Below are positions 16,272 to 26,616 of a stretch of 64,000 nt of DNA, piece by piece. The translations under genes were made by a program, and so were the position numbers. The notes under the pieces are model-generated. The model made no database searches, had not been told where the DNA came from, and saw only the letters and a program-made list of their open reading frames with translations. Origin of the DNA: Reichenbachiella agariperforans (lineage in GTDB: Bacteria > Bacteroidota > Bacteroidia > Cytophagales > Cyclobacteriaceae); contig NZ_FRAA01000002.1 in NCBI RefSeq assembly GCF_900142205.1, positions 432,282 to 496,281 of the forward strand. Direction: 5' to 3'. Position 1 is the first letter of the stretch; every line of letters starts with the position of its first letter.

Positions 16272-19247
16272 ATGTTTCTCAATACACACTCCTTTTTCAG
16301 TTTTCGCTATGGCGTCATGCACCCAAAGTCGCTCCTACAAGAAGCCCAGCGACTCGGGTTGACAAGCCTCGCCCTGACAGACATCAACAACACCTCCGGG
16401 TGCATGAACTTTCTGCGACTAGCGCCTGACTATGGTATTCGTCCACTGGTCGGCGTGGACTTCAGGAATGGTATCCAACAGCAATTTGTCACTATAGCAC
16501 AAAACAACGAAGGCTTCCGTGAAATAAACAACTACCTCTCACCGCTCCTCCATGCCAAAACAAAGGTGCCCGCTGTTGCCCCAGCCTTCCAACACGTATT
16601 TGTCATCTACCCTTTCTCTTCCCAAAGGGCTTATTCCTTACGGGAAAATGAATACATAGGCGTCAATCCTCGAGATGTTTTGAAAATCCCATTTTCAAAA
16701 TCCAAAGACCAAATCCATAATATGGTCGTGATGCAAAGCGGATCCTTTCGTCATCAACTCGACTTCAACATCCACCGGCTACTCCGAGCCATCGACAACA
16801 ACACACTACTAAGCAAACTACCCAAGAGCGAACAAGCGTCCGTAGACGACCAACTACTCTCCGAAGAACAACTCACCGCATGTTTCAAGGACTACCCACA
16901 ACTGATCCAAAACACCCAGAACATCCTCGACAGCTGCTCCGTCAATTTCGAGTTCGGTACCGAGCATCCCCACAAAAACATCCAGTCCTACAACTCCTCT
17001 CCTTCAGAAGACATCCAGCATCTCCGCAGGCTTTGCCTCCAAGGCATGCCTTACAGGTTTGCTCAACCCAGCATCAAGATCTACCGAAGGCTAGCACTAG
17101 AACTAGACATCATCCAAAAAAAAGGTTTTGTCTCCTACTTCCTTGTCAACTGGGACATACTCAAATATGCACGCAGCAAGGGCTACTTCTATGTCGGTCG
17201 TGGGAGTGGTGCCAATAGTGTCGTAGCATATTTGCTACGCATCACCGACGTAGACCCCATCGAGTTGGATCTATACTTTGAGCGCTTCATCAATCTCTAC
17301 CGTACCAATCCCCCCGATTTTGATATTGATTTTTCTTGGCGAGATCGAGAAGACGTGATCCGCTACATTTTCGAACGTTTTGGGGCAGAAAGAGTCTGTC
17401 TGATCGCCACATACAGCACCTTCAAATTCAAAGCCATCGTTCGGGAGCTTGGCAAAGTCTTCGGCCTACCCCCCCATGAAATCGACAAGATAAGCGACAA
17501 CCCAACCCAACCTTCCGACCATGTCACCCAACTGATACTCAAGTACGCCACCCATATGGATGAGATCCCCAGTCACTTGAGTGTCCATGCAGGAGGGGTC
17601 ATCATCTCCGAAAAACCCATACACAGCTACACTGCCACCAACTTGCCTCCCAAAGGCTTCCCTATCACGCACTTTGACATGGTGGTAGCAGAAGACATCG
17701 GTCTCTACAAGTTTGACATCCTCAGCCAAAGGGGGCTGGAAAAAATCAAAGATGCGATTGCCATCGTCCGAGTCAATCGCCCCAATGCCCCAACCATAGA
17801 TATCCACGACACCAAACGGTTTTTTGAAGACGAGAAAATCAAACACCTTTTACGCAACGGACAGGCCATTGGCTGTTTCTATGTCGAATCTCCCGCCATG
17901 CGTATGCTCCTCAAAAAACTCAAAGCAGATACCTACCTAGGTCTCGTAGCAGCAAGTTCCGTCATTCGTCCTGGAGTCGCCAAATCAGGCATGATGCGTG
18001 AATACATCCTACGGTTTCGTATGCCCGAAAAACGAAGCGAAGCACACCCCATACTCGCCCAACTCATGCCGGAGACCTTTGGAGTCATGGTATATCAAGA
18101 GGACGTCATCAAAGTCGCTCACTACTTTGCAGGGCTCGATCTCGGTGAAGCAGACATCCTTCGTCGCGGCATGTCTGGCAAGTTTCGGTCAAGAACAGAA
18201 TTTCATCAGGTCAAGCAGAAGTTCTTTCACAACTGCATCCAAATGCATCGTGGAGAAAAGCTCACCCATGAAGTCTGGAAGCAAATTGAAAGTTTCGCTG
18301 GCTATGCATTCGCCAAAGGCCACTCAGCCTCCTACGCCATCGAGAGTTACCAAAGTCTATACCTCAAGGCACACTACCCACTCGAATACATGGTAGCCGT
18401 CATCAACAACGGGGGAGGTTTTTACAGCCGTGAAACCTACATCCACGAAGCACGACAACAAGGTGCCATCATCCAGCCTCCCTGTATCAATACTTCCCAT
18501 CAACACACACACATCATCGGAGACACAATATACCTCGGCTTCCATGTCATCCAACAACTCAGTTTGAAAAATGCAGCACGAATCATCTCCCACCGCACAG
18601 CTTTGACAGCCTTTGACAGTCTGGAACAGTTTCTAGAAACCGTCCCCATAGGTATCGAGCACACCAAAACCCTAATTCGTATCGGCGCATTCCGTAGCAT
18701 CGAGCCCAACAAAAAAAAGCTCCTTTGGAAGTTTCTCTTCCTCACCAACCAGCATAAAAAACCCAACCAGTTGTACCCTATGTTTCCTCCCCAAAACAAA
18801 AAAGTACAATTGCCTGCACTCTTCTACGACAAGCGAGAAGACATCTACGATGAATTAGAAATCTTACATTTTTCACTAGAAAGTCCATTTGATTTGGTCA
18901 ATCAACGACCTATTGACCTCATCATCTACGCACATGAAATAGCACAGTACAAAGGAAAAATCGTCACCATGTTGGGCTACTTGGTCACAGCCAAACGCAC
19001 CACCACCAAATCTGGTACACGCATGTACTTCGGAACATTCCTTGACGAAAAAGGACAGTTCATCGATACGGTTCATTTCCCACCAGTAGCCAAGCAATAC
19101 AGCTTCAGGGGTCAAGGTATTTATGAATTGACAGGGAAAGTAGTAGAAGAATTCGATTTCCTCACACTAGAAATCATCACCATGACCCGCAGCAGCTACG
19201 CCAACATGGAAGACGTAATGAAAGATGAGTTGCTAAATAACCGCTAA
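16272..19247 (+). CDS. dnaE: DnaE-type DNA polymerase III alpha subunit, short form with degenerate PHP domain (probably error-prone)
   Basis: 991 aa, shorter than replicative DnaE (about 1160). The C-family polymerase active site is intact at P348-DFDIDF with Asp351 and Asp353, and GRGSGANS lies near 309. The C-terminus has an OB-fold-like segment (about 900-970). The N-terminal PHP domain has lost metal ligands: it reads FLNTHSFFSF where HxH is usual, and ALTDINN where TDHxN is usual. A proofreading-like PHP activity is therefore unlikely. Coupling with dinB resembles the DnaE2 mutasome arrangement, but no imuB-like gene is present. Its TAA stop overlaps the stop of the converging sugar transferase gene by 4 bp. 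Confidence 0.9.
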   Translation: MFLNTHSFFSFRYGVMHPKSLLQEAQRLGLTSLALTDINNTSGCMNFLRLAPDYGIRPLVGVDFRNGIQQQFVTIAQNNEGFREINNYLSPLLHAKTKVPAVAPAFQHVFVIYPFSSQRAYSLRENEYIGVNPRDVLKIPFSKSKDQIHNMVVMQSGSFRHQLDFNIHRLLRAIDNNTLLSKLPKSEQASVDDQLLSEEQLTACFKDYPQLIQNTQNILDSCSVNFEFGTEHPHKNIQSYNSSPSEDIQHLRRLCLQGMPYRFAQPSIKIYRRLALELDIIQKKGFVSYFLVNWDILKYARSKGYFYVGRGSGANSVVAYLLRITDVDPIELDLYFERFINLYRTNPPDFDIDFSWRDREDVIRYIFERFGAERVCLIATYSTFKFKAIVRELGKVFGLPPHEIDKISDNPTQPSDHVTQLILKYATHMDEIPSHLSVHAGGVIISEKPIHSYTATNLPPKGFPITHFDMVVAEDIGLYKFDILSQRGLEKIKDAIAIVRVNRPNAPTIDIHDTKRFFEDEKIKHLLRNGQAIGCFYVESPAMRMLLKKLKADTYLGLVAASSVIRPGVAKSGMMREYILRFRMPEKRSEAHPILAQLMPETFGVMVYQEDVIKVAHYFAGLDLGEADILRRGMSGKFRSRTEFHQVKQKFFHNCIQMHRGEKLTHEVWKQIESFAGYAFAKGHSASYAIESYQSLYLKAHYPLEYMVAVINNGGGFYSRETYIHEARQQGAIIQPPCINTSHQHTHIIGDTIYLGFHVIQQLSLKNAARIISHRTALTAFDSLEQFLETVPIGIEHTKTLIRIGAFRSIEPNKKKLLWKFLFLTNQHKKPNQLYPMFPPQNKKVQLPALFYDKREDIYDELEILHFSLESPFDLVNQRPIDLIIYAHEIAQYKGKIVTMLGYLVTAKRTTTKSGTRMYFGTFLDEKGQFIDTVHFPPVAKQYSFRGQGIYELTGKVVEEFDFLTLEIITMTRSSYANMEDVMKDELLNNR

Positions 19248-20623
19248 TAGACGTTTTCTGTCTCGAAAATGATAGAATAAATCGTCAAGAAGATAATCTT
19301 GATATCAAACCAAAGACTCCAGTTCTTGACATAAAACCGATCGAGTTTTACACGTCCATACATTTCACTAAAGCGCGCCGTTTCTCCACGATAACCCTTC
19401 GCTTGTGCGAGTCCAGTCACACCTGGTTTCACTGCATGACGCTGGATAAAACGATCAATTTTTGGGGAGAACTCATTGTTCAGTTTGATCGGGTGAGGTC
19501 GTGGACCTACTACAGACATGTTGCCCAAAAAGACATTGATGAATTGTGGCAATTCATCCAAACTGGTTTTTCTAAGAATCCCTCCAATCTTAGTGATACG
19601 TGCGTCATTCTTCGTCGCTTGCTTAGAATCCGCTTCGTTGTTGACCACCATCGTCCTAAACTTCCAACATGGAAAATACTTATTGCCACGCCCATGTCTA
19701 TTCTGAATAAAAAACACAGGGCCTGGAGATTCTAACTTGATCAACAAACCTATAATAGGCACCAACCAAGAAAGAATAAAGATCATGACTAGAGAAGAAA
19801 AAGCAATATCGAATGCTCGTTTCAATACTCTGTTATAAATCCTATCCAATGGGATATTACTAACGTCTAAAACTGGAATATTCCCATATCGCTGAACTTG
19901 TAGGTTTTTGTTGGATACCTTGCTAAAATCAGAAAGCAGTTTGATCTTAATTAAATTGTTCTCTGCAAAATCCACCAACCGCTTTACATCATCATCATAC
20001 AGCTTAGGCAAACAACAGAAAATAACATCAATACTGTTGTCCTTTGAAAATCCCTCCACATCCTCAATAGACCCTGCAACTGAGGGGTGTTCTACCTTAT
20101 GATCAAAAAAACCTTTGAAAACATACCCCATCTCTGGGTTTTGAAGAAAATGCCTCTTCAAACTTCGACCAATCGGGCCATATCCCACTATAGCTACGTT
20201 TCGAAGGTTATAACCTTTCGTACGATAAAATCTTAGAAGATTGATAAATCCAACTCTCCACCCAATGACGAATACTGAGAAAATAAGATAGGTATAAAAA
20301 AGATGCTCACGCGAATAAAAATAGGCTCGTGTAGAAGCCCACATCGCAAAAACGACGGCCAGATTAATCGTAAGCCCTAAAAGAATTTGAGAAATGTAAT
20401 CAACAATGCTTTTTTCTCGCTCAACCTTCTCCAGCTTCGTTACGAAAAAAATGACTACCCAAGCGACATTCAAAAAAGCAAATAAAAATGGATACCGATC
20501 GCCATGAAACCAAAAGGTATCAAAACGAATATAATTTGCCACCACAAACCCAACATTCAAGAACAAAAGGTCTATGAAAAGGAATATGGCAGGAAAATAC
20601 TTAGAAAACCTCTTCTTTTGCAT
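19244..20623 (-). CDS. Polyprenyl-phosphate sugar phosphotransferase (WcaJ/WbaP-type initiating enzyme)
   Basis: 459 aa. Four or five N-terminal membrane helices, a nucleotide-binding-like middle domain (VAIVGYGPIGRSLKRHF), one further membrane segment near 280, then the bacterial sugar transferase core with ESPGPVFFIQNRHG, WKFRTM and DELPQFINVFLGNMSVVGPRP. Such enzymes transfer a sugar 1-phosphate (often glucose or galactose) from a UDP-sugar to undecaprenyl phosphate at the inner membrane and so start repeat-unit synthesis. It is the last gene of the exopolysaccharide operon and converges on dnaE with a 4-bp stop overlap. The donor cannot be told from sequence. Confidence 0.92.
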   Translation of the reverse strand: MQKKRFSKYFPAIFLFIDLLFLNVGFVVANYIRFDTFWFHGDRYPFLFAFLNVAWVVIFFVTKLEKVEREKSIVDYISQILLGLTINLAVVFAMWASTRAYFYSREHLFYTYLIFSVFVIGWRVGFINLLRFYRTKGYNLRNVAIVGYGPIGRSLKRHFLQNPEMGYVFKGFFDHKVEHPSVAGSIEDVEGFSKDNSIDVIFCCLPKLYDDDVKRLVDFAENNLIKIKLLSDFSKVSNKNLQVQRYGNIPVLDVSNIPLDRIYNRVLKRAFDIAFSSLVMIFILSWLVPIIGLLIKLESPGPVFFIQNRHGRGNKYFPCWKFRTMVVNNEADSKQATKNDARITKIGGILRKTSLDELPQFINVFLGNMSVVGPRPHPIKLNNEFSPKIDRFIQRHAVKPGVTGLAQAKGYRGETARFSEMYGRVKLDRFYVKNWSLWFDIKIIFLTIYSIIFETENVY

Positions 20624-20657
20624 GTGTTAAAAGCTAGGTAGAGTGCGAAGATAGGGA

Positions 20658-20676
20658 AAATATTCTGATAATATTT
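20658..20676 (-). other. Small stem-loop between fcl and the sugar transferase gene
   Basis: AAATATT (20658-20664) and AATATTT (20670-20676) form a 7-bp AT-only stem with a 5-base loop. On the minus strand it starts at the fcl stop codon and is followed by TTCCC, not a U-run. It may be an mRNA-processing or weak attenuation site; functional support is thin. Confidence 0.3.
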
Positions 20677-21604
20677 ACCACTCTGATTTATCCACAGCAG
20701 CATAAACTGCTTCAACACCTTCTTTCAACGAAATCTTTGCTGACCAACCCAAATCATTGATTCTTTCGCTGCTCATCAATTTTTTAGGTGTTCCATCTGG
20801 CTTATCCGTATTAAATACTAACTCCCCTTCAAAGCCCACTACATATTTTATTGTCTCAGCCAACTCTTTAATAGTCAAGTCTGACCCATAACCAATATTT
20901 ATTGGTTGCCCCTCCGAATAATTTTCCATTAAAAATGAGCACGCTTCTGCTAAATCATCCACGTGTAGAAACTCCCTCATAGGGAAGCCAGTGCCCCATA
21001 TTTCCACTTTTGATTCGTTATTAACTTTTGCGGTATGGAATTTTCGTATCAAGGCAGGTAATACATGAGAATTATTCAGATCATAATTATCATTTGGTCC
21101 ATATAAATTCGTAGGCATCCCACTAATGAAGTCCACTCCATACTGATCCCTATAAGTTTCACAAAGCTTAATGCCAGCAATCTTAGCAATCGCATAAGGT
21201 TCATTAGTCTGCTCCAATGATCCAGTTAGCAAACTATCTTCATGAATAGGCTGACGGGCTAGTTTGGGATAAATACAGGAGCTGCCTAAAAACAAAAGTT
21301 TCTTCACCTTATAGACATAAGAAGCGTGAATCACATTGGCTTCTATCATAAGGTTATCATACAGAAACTCCCCTCTATAAACGTTGTTTGCATGAATACC
21401 TCCTACTTTTGCCGCTGCTAAAAAAACAAACTCTGGTTTCTCTTCTTCAAAAAACTTATTAACCTCTCTCTGATTTTTTAAATCTAGCTCTTTGGATGTC
21501 TTATAAATTATTTTAGAAAAACCCTTTAGCTCAAGGTTTCTCACAATGGCAGAGCCAACCATTCCTCGATGGCCAGCCACATAAATTTTCGAATCTTTAT
21601 CCAT
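20675..21604 (-). CDS. fcl: GDP-L-fucose synthase
   Basis: 309 aa short-chain dehydrogenase. The nucleotide site is [12 protein letters not shown] near the N-terminus. LGSSCIYPK carries the conserved Ser/Cys, and YAIAK gives the catalytic Tyr and Lys. The enzyme epimerises and reduces GDP-4-keto-6-deoxymannose to GDP-L-fucose using NADPH. It lies directly downstream of gmd (2-base gap), completing the two-step pathway. L-Fucose is therefore a likely building block of the polymer made by this operon. Confidence 0.95.
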   Translation of the reverse strand: MDKDSKIYVAGHRGMVGSAIVRNLELKGFSKIIYKTSKELDLKNQREVNKFFEEEKPEFVFLAAAKVGGIHANNVYRGEFLYDNLMIEANVIHASYVYKVKKLLFLGSSCIYPKLARQPIHEDSLLTGSLEQTNEPYAIAKIAGIKLCETYRDQYGVDFISGMPTNLYGPNDNYDLNNSHVLPALIRKFHTAKVNNESKVEIWGTGFPMREFLHVDDLAEACSFLMENYSEGQPINIGYGSDLTIKELAETIKYVVGFEGELVFNTDKPDGTPKKLMSSERINDLGWSAKISLKEGVEAVYAAVDKSEW

Positions 21605-21605
21605 T

Positions 21606-22718
21606 TTACTCTGCCTGCTTCAATATTTCGTGACCACCTTCGAGCAAATATTTATCTTTCTGAAAAAGTTTCAAATCAGATTCCATCATCTCATTAACTA
21701 GTGCCTCCAAATCATACTCAGGCTTCCAACCCATTTTTGTGTTGGCTTTAGTCGGGTCTCCAATTAACAAGTCTACTTCAGTGGGTCTAAAATATTTTGG
21801 ATCAATTTTCACCACTGCCTGCCCCACTTTAAATGCGAAATCAGCGTTTTTAGAAGACTTCACGATTGCTACTTCGTCGATACCCTCACCTTTGAAATCC
21901 AACTCTACTCCTACATAAGAAAAAGACATCTTAATGAAGTCACGAATAGTAGTCGTTACGCCTGTTGCCAAGACAAAGTCTTCTGGCTTATCCTGCTGCA
22001 ACATCATCCACATACCTCTTACATAATCCTTTGCATGCCCCCAATCTCTTTTAGAATTCAAATTACCCATATAAGTGCAATCTTGAAGACCCAAAGCCAT
22101 CTTAGCCACAGCTCTCGTAATTTTTCTTGTCACGAATGTCTCACCACGTAATGGGGACTCATGATTAAAAAGAATCCCATTACAAGCATACATATTATAC
22201 GCCTCTCTATAATTAACTGTAATCCAATAACCATACATCTTAGCCGCCGCATATGGAGACCTTGGGTAAAAAGGTGTCGTTTCTTTCTGAGGCACCTCTT
22301 GAACCAAACCATACAATTCAGAAGTAGAAGCTTGATATACCCTTGTTTTTTCAGTTAACCCTAATAATCTTACAGCCTCAAGCAATCTTAAGGTACCTAT
22401 ACCATCAACATTAGCCACATACTCAGGCGTATCAAAACTAACTCTCACATGAGACATGGCTCCAAGATTATAAATCTCATCTGGTTGAATATCTTGAATC
22501 AACCGAGTCAAATTCATAGAGTCCGTCAAATCTCCATAATGCAATATTAATTTAGCATTGTCCACATGAGGGTCTTGATATAAATGATCTATTCTATCTG
22601 TATTAAATAATGAAGACCTTCTTTTTATTCCGTGAACTTCATACCCCTTATCTAAAAGGAGCTCTGTTAAATAAGCTCCATCTTGCCCTGTTATTCCTGT
22701 TACTAAAGCTTTTTTCAT
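21606..22718 (-). CDS. gmd: GDP-mannose 4,6-dehydratase
   Basis: 370 aa from ATG 22718 ([17 protein letters not shown]); a GTG five codons further up is possible but adds residues outside the family's usual start. The Rossmann motif TGITGQDG and the catalytic YAAAK are present, and [13 protein letters not shown] is typical of Gmd. It converts GDP-D-mannose to GDP-4-keto-6-deoxymannose, the substrate of the next gene product. The mannose-side genes (manA, manB, manC) are not in the window, so GDP-mannose must come from elsewhere. Confidence 0.96.
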   Translation of the reverse strand: MKKALVTGITGQDGAYLTELLLDKGYEVHGIKRRSSLFNTDRIDHLYQDPHVDNAKLILHYGDLTDSMNLTRLIQDIQPDEIYNLGAMSHVRVSFDTPEYVANVDGIGTLRLLEAVRLLGLTEKTRVYQASTSELYGLVQEVPQKETTPFYPRSPYAAAKMYGYWITVNYREAYNMYACNGILFNHESPLRGETFVTRKITRAVAKMALGLQDCTYMGNLNSKRDWGHAKDYVRGMWMMLQQDKPEDFVLATGVTTTIRDFIKMSFSYVGVELDFKGEGIDEVAIVKSSKNADFAFKVGQAVVKIDPKYFRPTEVDLLIGDPTKANTKMGWKPEYDLEALVNEMMESDLKLFQKDKYLLEGGHEILKQAE

Positions 22719-22741
22719 AAATTTAATACTCACTTAATACG

Positions 22742-23701
22742 TCAAATTCCTTTCAATTTCCAATCAACAAGGGCAGTTTCCAATGTATATTCAAATTTAT
22801 ACCCACTATCAATAGCGTTTTGTGGAAATATATTTGTAGAATAATATAATTTTTGAATCCTACGATGATGCATCGAGTTTTTCAAACCAATAGAATCCAT
22901 TATTTCAAAAAAGTAGGCCAGTACTAGCATAAACCTATATGGCAGTACTGGTGTATATACTTTCAACTCAAACTCTTTCTTAAATAAGTCAATAATGTTT
23001 GATAATTCACTATTTTCAGGAAAGCAAAAATTAAAGACGTCGCTTTCATTTTTTGTTTTCAATAAGAATGCGATAAAATTAACTAATTCAAGTACATATA
23101 TATTCGCCTTCACAGTTGATTTTCTTCCAATATAAGGGAAAAATCCTTTTTTTAATTGAAACAATAATTTGGTGAAATTCCCATTTTCATTCTCTCCAAA
23201 CACTACAGCAGGTCTAACAATTTTGAGAGTTCTTCCTTTCTCCTTTTGACTCCAATTCTTCAATTCTTTTTCTGCCAATAATTTTGAAATCCCATACGCA
23301 GAGTCAGGCGCAGTTAATGAATCATCAAAATTCTTTTTGTCACCTGCTTTAAACACCATCATTGTACTGGTAAATAAGATTTTCTCAACTCCTTTATCTT
23401 TACATAGTCTTATTACATTTTTAGTACCCAAATAATTAGTATTAAAATACTCGTCCCATTCAAACCCTGGTTCTTTACAAAGTGCTGCAAGATGAATACA
23501 TGTATCTATTTCAAAAGGCTGTAGTGCAGTCACCATTTCTTTATAGTCACGTATATCAGCAATAATATTTGTTACCCCATTAATTCTGGAGGGTTTCAAA
23601 TCTACATTTATAATCACTACATTCTCGTAACGTAATCGGAGCAACCCAACCAAATGGCGACCTATAAAACCCGACCCTCCAGTTAATAATATGTTTTTCA
23701 T
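22742..23701 (-). CDS. NAD-dependent epimerase/dehydratase, sugar-nucleotide type
   Basis: 319 aa from ATG 23701, which overlaps the upstream glycosyltransferase stop (ATGA). The extended SDR site TGGSGFIGRH, a STMMV segment and YGISK (Tyr/Lys) are visible. Similar enzymes oxidise, reduce or epimerise C4 of nucleotide sugars; the exact substrate is not evident. Its position between glycosyltransferases and the GDP-fucose genes suggests it makes a minor donor sugar. Composition is AT-rich like its upstream neighbours, unlike the flanking housekeeping genes. Confidence 0.8.
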   Translation of the reverse strand: MKNILLTGGSGFIGRHLVGLLRLRYENVVIINVDLKPSRINGVTNIIADIRDYKEMVTALQPFEIDTCIHLAALCKEPGFEWDEYFNTNYLGTKNVIRLCKDKGVEKILFTSTMMVFKAGDKKNFDDSLTAPDSAYGISKLLAEKELKNWSQKEKGRTLKIVRPAVVFGENENGNFTKLLFQLKKGFFPYIGRKSTVKANIYVLELVNFIAFLLKTKNESDVFNFCFPENSELSNIIDLFKKEFELKVYTPVLPYRFMLVLAYFFEIMDSIGLKNSMHHRRIQKLYYSTNIFPQNAIDSGYKFEYTLETALVDWKLKGI

Positions 23702-24639
23702 CTCCAATATGATTTATTCATCCCTATTCTAAGTTTAGTTTTTCTTGATAATACTTGTTCAATCATACCTAACCTAAACGCTGCAAATTTTGCTATTACA
23801 CGGCAAAATGCATAAGGTATCAAGTAAAACAAGTTACTTTTTAGCAAAAAACGAATTTCTGAGATAACGAACTTTAAACCCTCACCTCCGGCACTACCAA
23901 AACTCTCCCTGATCCAACTTTCCCTATTATAAAATACCCCTACATCAAAATATCTTCTAAACTCCTCAATAATAGTGTATGAGTGGCTGTGATACACAGA
24001 TGCTTCGGCACAATAAGCTACCTTATACCCTTTCAGTAACATTTTTGCAGCTATAGACATGTCTTCAGCAAAGATCGTGTCATCAGGAAAACCGTTGACA
24101 TCTTTATAGGCCATATAATTGTATGCTGCAAATGAGTTAGACATAAAAGCTGTTTTTATTCCATATCTAAGAATGTCCTCTTTCGATTTAATTTTAGATT
24201 CCGTTGAATAATTAAAATACCTAGCATGAGCCTCTAAAGGTTGAGCATTGACATGAGGTATCTGCCTACCACACACTGCACCAATTTTTTCATCAATTAA
24301 GATTTTAACCAAATTACCCAGTGAATTGGGATTGGCTAGTACCGCATCTTGGGTCAGAAAAACAATGAATTTAATATTCTTCGAGGATCTAATCACATAA
24401 TCCACACCTAAATTACGAGTTGCCCCATGGTTAAAATCTTTTTGTGAGATACTTATACATTCAAACCCTGCATCTTTACTAGCCTGAAAGGTATTATCCT
24501 TAGAACCAGAATCAATAACAAGTATTAACTTAGGTCTAAGTTTCTGCATCAAAAGCGACTCAATCACTTTACCCCATAATAATCCTCCATTATATGTTGG
24601 GATTACTACCGCAAAACTATTACTCGAAACTAAAGACAT
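23698..24639 (-). CDS. Family 2 glycosyltransferase (rhamnosyltransferase-like)
   Basis: 313 aa. GT-A fold start AVVIPTYNGG, DSGSKDNT as nucleotide-binding acidic site, FLTQDAVL in the DxD position, and AEDMSIAAKMLLKGYKVAY as the C-terminal ED motif region. FNHGATRNLG is typical of dTDP-rhamnosyltransferase-like family 2 enzymes, which fits the dTDP-rhamnose genes in the same operon; acceptor and linkage are unknown. It overlaps the upstream glycosyltransferase by 20 bp. The hydrophobic stretch near the C-terminus suggests membrane association. Confidence 0.85.
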   Translation of the reverse strand: MSLVSSNSFAVVIPTYNGGLLWGKVIESLLMQKLRPKLILVIDSGSKDNTFQASKDAGFECISISQKDFNHGATRNLGVDYVIRSSKNIKFIVFLTQDAVLANPNSLGNLVKILIDEKIGAVCGRQIPHVNAQPLEAHARYFNYSTESKIKSKEDILRYGIKTAFMSNSFAAYNYMAYKDVNGFPDDTIFAEDMSIAAKMLLKGYKVAYCAEASVYHSHSYTIIEEFRRYFDVGVFYNRESWIRESFGSAGGEGLKFVISEIRFLLKSNLFYLIPYAFCRVIAKFAAFRLGMIEQVLSRKTKLRIGMNKSYWR

Positions 24640-25435
24640 AAATTAATTTTATAAGAGAATAAAATACCGTAATATTTTTGAACTTGTAATTCATATATAA
24701 CTCATTCTTGGCAGACATAATTTTCCATTTCTTATCCACTGTTTTTCTGTCCTTATTCCATCCCCTACAATGATAAGCCCATAGTTTATCTTCAATTAAA
24801 TGATCCAGTCCCAAATTTGTAACTCTTATGGATAGGTCAATATCCTCCTTGTACATAAAATAATTAGAATCAAATAACTCATCATCATTTTTAAGGTCGT
24901 CTACCAATGACATTTTCATTACCATCAGAGCACCACATACCCCTGCTACTTTGATATCCTTTTTTACTCTATTTTCAATAGTTTCTCCTTGACCGATATC
25001 GAACCATTTGCCATAAACTGTTTTTCCTAAACCTAAACTATCATACTTTCCAGTAGCTCGAAGCTGTTCGATATCATACCCCAATAAAGGACCTGAAAGA
25101 ATACCAAAATTGACATCCGACATTAATTTCTGCTTCAATACGTAAAGCCATTCATCCCTTAAAAAAACATCATGGTTCAAAAAAACTATATGAGTAGCAC
25201 AAGTAGATTTTTCGTTTAGCCCTAGGTTATTAGCTCTACCAAAACCCAAATTATCTTTTAAATACAAAATACGAATATTATCGTTATCCTCCGACTCAAG
25301 ATACTTTTTGTCGGTTGAGTTATTATCAACCACAATGACTTCAACGTCCGGTACTCCTCTCAAAGGTTTCAAGCATTTAGCCAAGAATCTCTCGCTATTA
25401 TATGTAACGATTATTATAGAAATGAATATTTTCAT
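24620..25435 (-). CDS. Family 2 glycosyltransferase
   Basis: 271 aa. ISIIIVTYNSERFL, VVDNNSTD and FLNHDVFLRDEWL define a GT-A family 2 enzyme; MYKEDIDLSIRV supplies the ED region. It presumably adds one sugar to the lipid-linked repeat unit on the cytoplasmic face. The gene overlaps the polymerase gene by 4 bp and the next glycosyltransferase by 20 bp. Donor and acceptor cannot be assigned. Confidence 0.88.
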   Translation of the reverse strand: MKIFISIIIVTYNSERFLAKCLKPLRGVPDVEVIVVDNNSTDKKYLESEDNDNIRILYLKDNLGFGRANNLGLNEKSTCATHIVFLNHDVFLRDEWLYVLKQKLMSDVNFGILSGPLLGYDIEQLRATGKYDSLGLGKTVYGKWFDIGQGETIENRVKKDIKVAGVCGALMVMKMSLVDDLKNDDELFDSNYFMYKEDIDLSIRVTNLGLDHLIEDKLWAYHCRGWNKDRKTVDKKWKIMSAKNELYMNYKFKNITVFYSLIKLIYVFSFE

Positions 25436-26616
25436 AACATACCTGGGTTCTCATCCAAAAGAACTTTTCTAAACTTAAATCTCAATAATATAGGATAAAC
25501 TAACTGAAGACTCATTCCAGAAAAAGAAAACATATTATCAAATATTAGGAAACAATACAAAGAACATACTATTGCCGATGCAGTTGAATAGTACTCACTT
25601 CCTTTCTTAATTAACCCAAAATAAAAAACGGGAAAATAGAGTAAAAAAACAAACATAAAAACAATGCCGAACCAACCAAAGTACATAAAACTTTTAGTGT
25701 AAACACACCCAACGGTAAGGAAAGGTAAAAATTTGAATATCCCAGTTTTTTGTACTCCTCTTAACTCATTTATTCTTTTGGCAATAAAATCAAAATTTAG
25801 CTCATTTGTGACGAAAGTAATGAAAGTGTTCAAAGAACTACCTCTTGGTTCCCCTTGGTTAATATTATGCTGGAGATTTCCTATAGGAGATCCAATATAT
25901 AAATACGACCAAAAATATTCATCCGGAATAATACTTTTCTTGAAAGATGCATCTGCTTTTCCAATTTCTAATATATAATTAGTTTCCACGCCTTTATACA
26001 TATTAGTAGTTCTAACATTTCCCAAATAGCCAAAGCCAAAAAGAAGGGTGAATAAAAAAACCATCGCAACACACTTCTTATAAAACCTAAGGCCTCCTTT
26101 AAATTGATAGTAAACAAAAAAACAAGAAACTGTATTAATCATAAACATTCCTCGATTAAACAAAAGAATAGGTATAAAAAGTAGAAGTATAGAGTATAAT
26201 AAAATTTTTCTTTTCCCTGTAGATAAAAAAATACTAAAAAAATGGACCGTTAAAAATGAAGTATAAGTAACTACAAACACATGAAATGTAGGTATTCCAA
26301 ACCGAGTATAATCATAATCGGCCCCACTTAATATTAAAACCAAAGGTATCCCTTTGTTGTAAATAAACTCTATGCTCCATAAGAAAAGAGAGAATATAAA
26401 TAACCATTTTTTATCACTAGAGATTGTAATTATTTCGTATTTGATTACATTTTTTCTCTGAAACCAAAAACCGAATAATCCAGTCAAAATAAAAGTAAAA
26501 AATAAAAATACTAACAGATTTGCTTTCAACTCAGGAAACGCACTTGACCAACCAAATTGACAAACTATCAGAGAGGCTCCAAACGCTAAGCAGTAGATGT
26601 AATAAGGATTCGCCAT
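25432..26616 (-). CDS. O-antigen/exopolysaccharide polymerase-like membrane protein (Wzy-type)
   Basis: 394 aa, almost entirely hydrophobic with about ten to twelve membrane segments and a longer polar loop near 200-290 that includes conserved-looking Arg and Glu residues (TNMYKGVETNY, NQGEPRGSS). This is the usual form of Wzy-type oligosaccharide repeat-unit polymerases, whose sequences are poorly conserved. Location among glycosyltransferases with a flippase in the same operon supports the call. It follows the preceding stop codon directly (TAAATG) and is strongly AT-rich. Confidence 0.75.
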   Translation of the reverse strand: MANPYYIYCLAFGASLIVCQFGWSSAFPELKANLLVFLFFTFILTGLFGFWFQRKNVIKYEIITISSDKKWLFIFSLFLWSIEFIYNKGIPLVLILSGADYDYTRFGIPTFHVFVVTYTSFLTVHFFSIFLSTGKRKILLYSILLLFIPILLFNRGMFMINTVSCFFVYYQFKGGLRFYKKCVAMVFLFTLLFGFGYLGNVRTTNMYKGVETNYILEIGKADASFKKSIIPDEYFWSYLYIGSPIGNLQHNINQGEPRGSSLNTFITFVTNELNFDFIAKRINELRGVQKTGIFKFLPFLTVGCVYTKSFMYFGWFGIVFMFVFLLYFPVFYFGLIKKGSEYYSTASAIVCSLYCFLIFDNMFSFSGMSLQLVYPILLRFKFRKVLLDENPGML

